From assembly GCF_030687395.1 (NCBI RefSeq), contig NZ_CP117430.1, positions 5,332,001-5,396,000 on the forward strand: 64,000 nucleotides of DNA, read 5' to 3'. Position numbers and translations under genes: made by a program. The notes under the pieces were generated by a model. The model ran no database searches, was not told the DNA's origin, and saw only the letters and a program-made list of their open reading frames with translations. Shown here in pieces: positions 61,678-64,000 of the stretch (position 1 is its first letter; every line of letters starts with the position of its first letter). Source of the stretch: Pseudomonas wuhanensis (GTDB lineage Bacteria; Pseudomonadota; Gammaproteobacteria; Pseudomonadales; Pseudomonadaceae).

Positions 61678-61765
61678 GTGGGAACGGGCTCGCCCGCGAT
61701 GACGGCTTTGCATTCAACATTGATGTTGGCTGATCCACCGCTATCGCGGGCAAGCCCGCTCCCAC
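61678..61765. repeat. REP doublet (REPIN), 88 bp, downstream of the QEGLA gene
   Basis: GTGGGAACGGGCTCGCCCGC and CGCGGGCAAGCCCGCTCCCAC enclose GCATTCAACATTGATGTTGG. The left arm carries two changes from the consensus. It lies in the 160-nt gap between two minus-strand genes. Confidence 0.92.
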
Positions 61766-61780
61766 AGGGGGATTCGTTGC

Positions 61781-63058
61781 TCACAAAATGTTGGAGTAAT
61801 CCGCCTCGATCCGATCCAGGCTCAGGTGGTTGAGGAAGTTGGAGAAGCACATCCAGGCCGATAGCGCGTTCATGTCGCGGAATTGGTCGGGCAGGTACTT
61901 GGGCGGTACCACCAAGCCTTCGTCCACCAATTGGCGCAAGGTCCGCATGTCTTCCAGCGTGGTCTTGCCGCAAAACAATAGCGGTATCTGCTCCAGCTTG
62001 CCTTTACGCACGGCCAACTGAATGTAGTTGTAAACCATGATAAAGCCCTTGAGGTAGGACAAGTCTTTGGTAAATGGCAGACCGGTCGGCACCGAGCCGC
62101 GGAAAACCCGACTGGCGTTGCCGTAGCTTTCGGCCATTTCGAAGCCTTGCTCACAGAAGAAATCGTAGATCTGCAAGAAGTCCGCGCCCTCCTCCACCAT
62201 ATGAATGGCGCGGGTGCGGTTGGTCAGTTTGCGCAGGCGGCTGGGGTAGGAGGCGAAGGTGATGATTTCCATCAGGATCGCCAGGCCTTCCTGAGTCACG
62301 GTGGACGATGGCGGGCCCTTGGACAGGAAGGTGCAGATCGGCTGATTCAGGCCGTTGAGCGTGGTGCCCACATGCACCAGCCCTTCGTGGACTTCCAGTG
62401 CACGCACGTCGCGGTTGTTGAACATCGCGTCGGTGCGGATCTTGATGTAGTCGGCGCCGGCCGCCGCGTCGGCGACGATACCATCGGATTCAAACACCCG
62501 AATGGTTTCCTCGTTTTCGCCAAACACCTTGTTCAACCGATGTTGCAGCAGGTCGACGGCTTCCTTGGCGGTGAGGACTTTCGGTTCGTCCTTGAGGTCG
62601 CCACGGCCGGCGATGTTGTTCAGGTAATCGGAGAGCATCAGCCCCAGGTCAGCCAAGGTCGGATCGCCGGCGTGGAACGCATCGGACGCCGCGCCGTACA
62701 ACTCCTGGGAAATCAGCCCGAAATCCTCGGTGCCACGCGCTTCGAGCATGCGGATCACCATGCGGTATTCCTTGCACATACGACGCATGATCTGGCCGAC
62801 CGGGTTGAACTGGCCGAGCTGGCGGGTGATGTCACGCTCGATGTTCTGGAATTCCAGCTTCACTTTGCTGGAGTCAAATGCCAGCGGTCGATTGAGGTAG
62901 TAGTCGCGGTCCACGGCCGGCATTTCCTTGCCCTTGCCCTTGAGGAACCCCTTGCGAATGCTGTCATCCCACTTGACCGCATCCAGAACGCGAATCGGCG
63001 TCTGCGCCAGCACTATGCGATCGGACAGCATGCGTATCGTCTGCTGGTATTCGTCCAC
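61781..63058 (-). CDS. QEGLA-motif (DUF1704) putative metallopeptidase
   Basis: A 425-residue protein of the family annotated as flavohemoglobin expression-modulating QEGLA protein (DUF1704), related to eukaryotic tyrosine-releasing MATCAP peptidases. It has HEGLVH (HExxxH; His224, Glu225, His229) and TQEGLA with Glu257, the three zinc-ligand positions of that zincin group. There is no signal peptide, so it should be cytoplasmic. Peptidase activity is inferred from the motifs; no target is known. It is 36 nt downstream of a lipoprotein gene on the same strand. Confidence 0.88.
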   Translation of the reverse strand: MDEYQQTIRMLSDRIVLAQTPIRVLDAVKWDDSIRKGFLKGKGKEMPAVDRDYYLNRPLAFDSSKVKLEFQNIERDITRQLGQFNPVGQIMRRMCKEYRMVIRMLEARGTEDFGLISQELYGAASDAFHAGDPTLADLGLMLSDYLNNIAGRGDLKDEPKVLTAKEAVDLLQHRLNKVFGENEETIRVFESDGIVADAAAGADYIKIRTDAMFNNRDVRALEVHEGLVHVGTTLNGLNQPICTFLSKGPPSSTVTQEGLAILMEIITFASYPSRLRKLTNRTRAIHMVEEGADFLQIYDFFCEQGFEMAESYGNASRVFRGSVPTGLPFTKDLSYLKGFIMVYNYIQLAVRKGKLEQIPLLFCGKTTLEDMRTLRQLVDEGLVVPPKYLPDQFRDMNALSAWMCFSNFLNHLSLDRIEADYSNIL

Positions 63059-63094
63059 CCGAAACTCCTGTAGTAAAACCGTTACGTGCTGGGT

Positions 63095-63649
63095 TTAATT
63101 GGTTTTGGCCAGGCGCTGGTAACGCACCGCTTCGACGAAAACATCGGAATTGGCCGGGTCATCAAGGTAGGCAAACACCTGATCCAGGCTGTTGTTGATC
63201 AACACCCCGTCGCCGTCGTCGGTCCGGAAGCCTTGGCCACTGAGGGCTTCTTGGCCCATGGCCTGTTTAATCTGCTCGAGGTCGAGGCTGTAGACCACCA
63301 GTTCGTGCTTATCGTTGAGCTCGAAACCGGTGATGGTGAAATGCCCTCCGAACTGCGCCGGCACCTTCGCCGACAGGTACCAGCGATTGCCATGGCGCGA
63401 CACGGTGAAGGGATAGGCTTCACGCTCATGGGGCCTGGCCTTGAAGTAGCTGACCGCCTGGTAGCGATTGTCGCCGATACGCGTCAGTTCCAGGTTCATC
63501 GGCTCGCCCCAGGCATTGGTGCTGGTCCATTTGCCGAGCAGCCCTTTGGGCGCGGGCTCGCTGGCGGGCAGCGGCTCCTTGAAGGTCACCAGACAGCCAC
63601 TGAGCAGCAGGATCGACAAGGCGATCGCAATGACGCGCCAGGCTTTCAT
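63095..63649 (-). CDS. Lipoprotein of unknown function, 184 residues
   Basis: A 184-residue lipoprotein (lipobox LLSGC, Cys19). After a Pro/Ala-rich linker (KEPLPASEPAPKG) the mature part is a beta-rich domain (GKWTSTNAWGEPMNLELTRIGDNRYQAVSYF ... FGGHFTITGFELNDKHELVVYSLD), perhaps a lipocalin-like barrel, which is a guess. It is the first gene before the QEGLA gene (36 nt apart) and probably shares its message. Confidence 0.83.
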   Translation of the reverse strand: MKAWRVIAIALSILLLSGCLVTFKEPLPASEPAPKGLLGKWTSTNAWGEPMNLELTRIGDNRYQAVSYFKARPHEREAYPFTVSRHGNRWYLSAKVPAQFGGHFTITGFELNDKHELVVYSLDLEQIKQAMGQEALSGQGFRTDDGDGVLINNSLDQVFAYLDDPANSDVFVEAVRYQRLAKTN

Positions 63650-63683
63650 TCAACACTCCCTATCGACATATGACGCCTTTAAT

Positions 63684-63771
63684 GTGGGAGCGGGCTTGCT
63701 CGCGAAAGCGGTTTAACATTCAACATATTCGTTGTCTGACCCACCGCCTTCGCGAGCAAGCCCGCTCCCAC
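63684..63771. repeat. REP doublet (REPIN), 88 bp, near the right end
   Basis: GTGGGAGCGGGCTTGCTCGC and its inverted copy enclose TTTAACATTCAACATATTCG, almost the same inner sequence as at 3629 and, inverted, at 58649. It lies between the lipoprotein gene and the truncated regulator. Confidence 0.94.
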
Positions 63772-63793
63772 AAGGTTGCATTCCCACAAGGGG

Positions 63794-64000
63794 TTACACC
63801 GACGCCAGCACCAAATGCATGTAGCGGTTGAGGATGCCGAGCATTTCCTCTTCGGCCACAGGCTCAGCGTCGTTGAGCAGGCCCTGATATTCCATCCGTC
63901 CGATAATCGCCGTCAACACTTTGGCATCCTGTTGTGGCTCACGGGAACCTAATACTTCGAAAAGCTGGCAGGTGCCCTGCAAGAGAATTTGCTGGTGGGA
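63794..64000 (-). CDS. C-terminal end of a probable TetR-family regulator
   Basis: Only the last 68 residues are in the window; the gene runs off the right edge. The piece is helical (QQDAKVLTAIIGRMEYQGLLN ... EEEMLGILNRYMHLVLASV) and resembles the C-terminal ligand domain of TetR regulators. The DNA-binding part is not visible, so the family call rests on the helix pattern and, from memory, on a TetR gene at this place in P. aeruginosa. Confidence 0.55.
   Translation of the reverse strand, partial: SHQQILLQGTCQLFEVLGSREPQQDAKVLTAIIGRMEYQGLLNDAEPVAEEEMLGILNRYMHLVLASV

Overview
The window is a gene-dense chromosomal segment of a Pseudomonas of the fluorescens group. The evidence is the gene order (kdsA-pyrG-tilS-accA-dnaE ... 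rpsB, map-glnD-dapC, plsB, mexJK/mexL, tsaB-adk-ppc, lptF), the GC-rich codon use, and many copies of the fluorescens-type REP palindrome GTGGGAGCGGGCTTGC. From memory, the order follows P. aeruginosa PAO1 roughly from PA3636 to PA3699. No rRNA, tRNA, CRISPR array, prophage or insertion sequence was seen.

Layout. (1) Positions 1-23070, all on the minus strand, hold the conserved essential cluster. In transcription order it is rpsB, tsf, pyrH, frr, uppS, cdsA, dxr, rseP, bamA, skp, lpxD, fabZ, lpxA, lpxB, rnhB, dnaE, accA, tilS, pyrG, kdsA (cut by the window edge). It joins translation and ribosome recycling, isoprenoid and phospholipid supply, outer-membrane assembly, lipid A and KDO synthesis, DNA replication and nucleotide synthesis. 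Many junctions overlap by 1 or 4 nt, and several hairpins divide it into segments. (2) Positions 23444-36958 run mostly on the plus strand: map, glnD, dapC, an ArsC-like reductase, dapD, csdA-csdE, then tcdA on the minus strand, a GH17-GT2 glucan synthase and dapE. Lysine/diaminopimelate synthesis (dapC, dapD, dapE) is interleaved with the CSD sulfur/tRNA-modification module. (3) Positions 36958-43868 carry rlmA, an unknown 125-residue protein, a cold-shock protein, plsB, a YbaY-like lipoprotein, a DUF4197 protein and a self-inhibited Fic protein. (4) Positions 44147-49063 carry the mexJK efflux operon and its divergent repressor gene mexL, with a palindromic operator over the promoters. (5) Positions 49196-58616 carry rsmJ, a Pseudomonas protein with an internal 45-residue duplication, an extensin-like protein, a PEP mutase/isocitrate lyase family enzyme, a DUF72 protein, tsaB, adk, ppc and a small conserved protein. 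(6) Positions 59008-64000 form an envelope-stress-like block: a DUF4398 lipoprotein and the OmpA-like lipoprotein lptF behind an AlgU-type promoter, a membrane protein, a lipoprotein alpha/beta hydrolase, a QEGLA/DUF1704 metallopeptidase-like protein, a lipoprotein and the end of a probable TetR regulator.

The most striking non-coding structure is a set of REP doublets (REPINs). Six are exactly 88 bp long and one is 87 bp. Their inner sequences fall into two subfamilies, and none lies within the essential cluster between about 3.7 and 27.0 kb. No entirely new multi-gene system is evident. The best candidates for undescribed biology are the duplicated-repeat protein at 50072-50692, the GH17-GT2 fusion, and the DUF1704 metallopeptidase-like gene beside the AlgU-type block.
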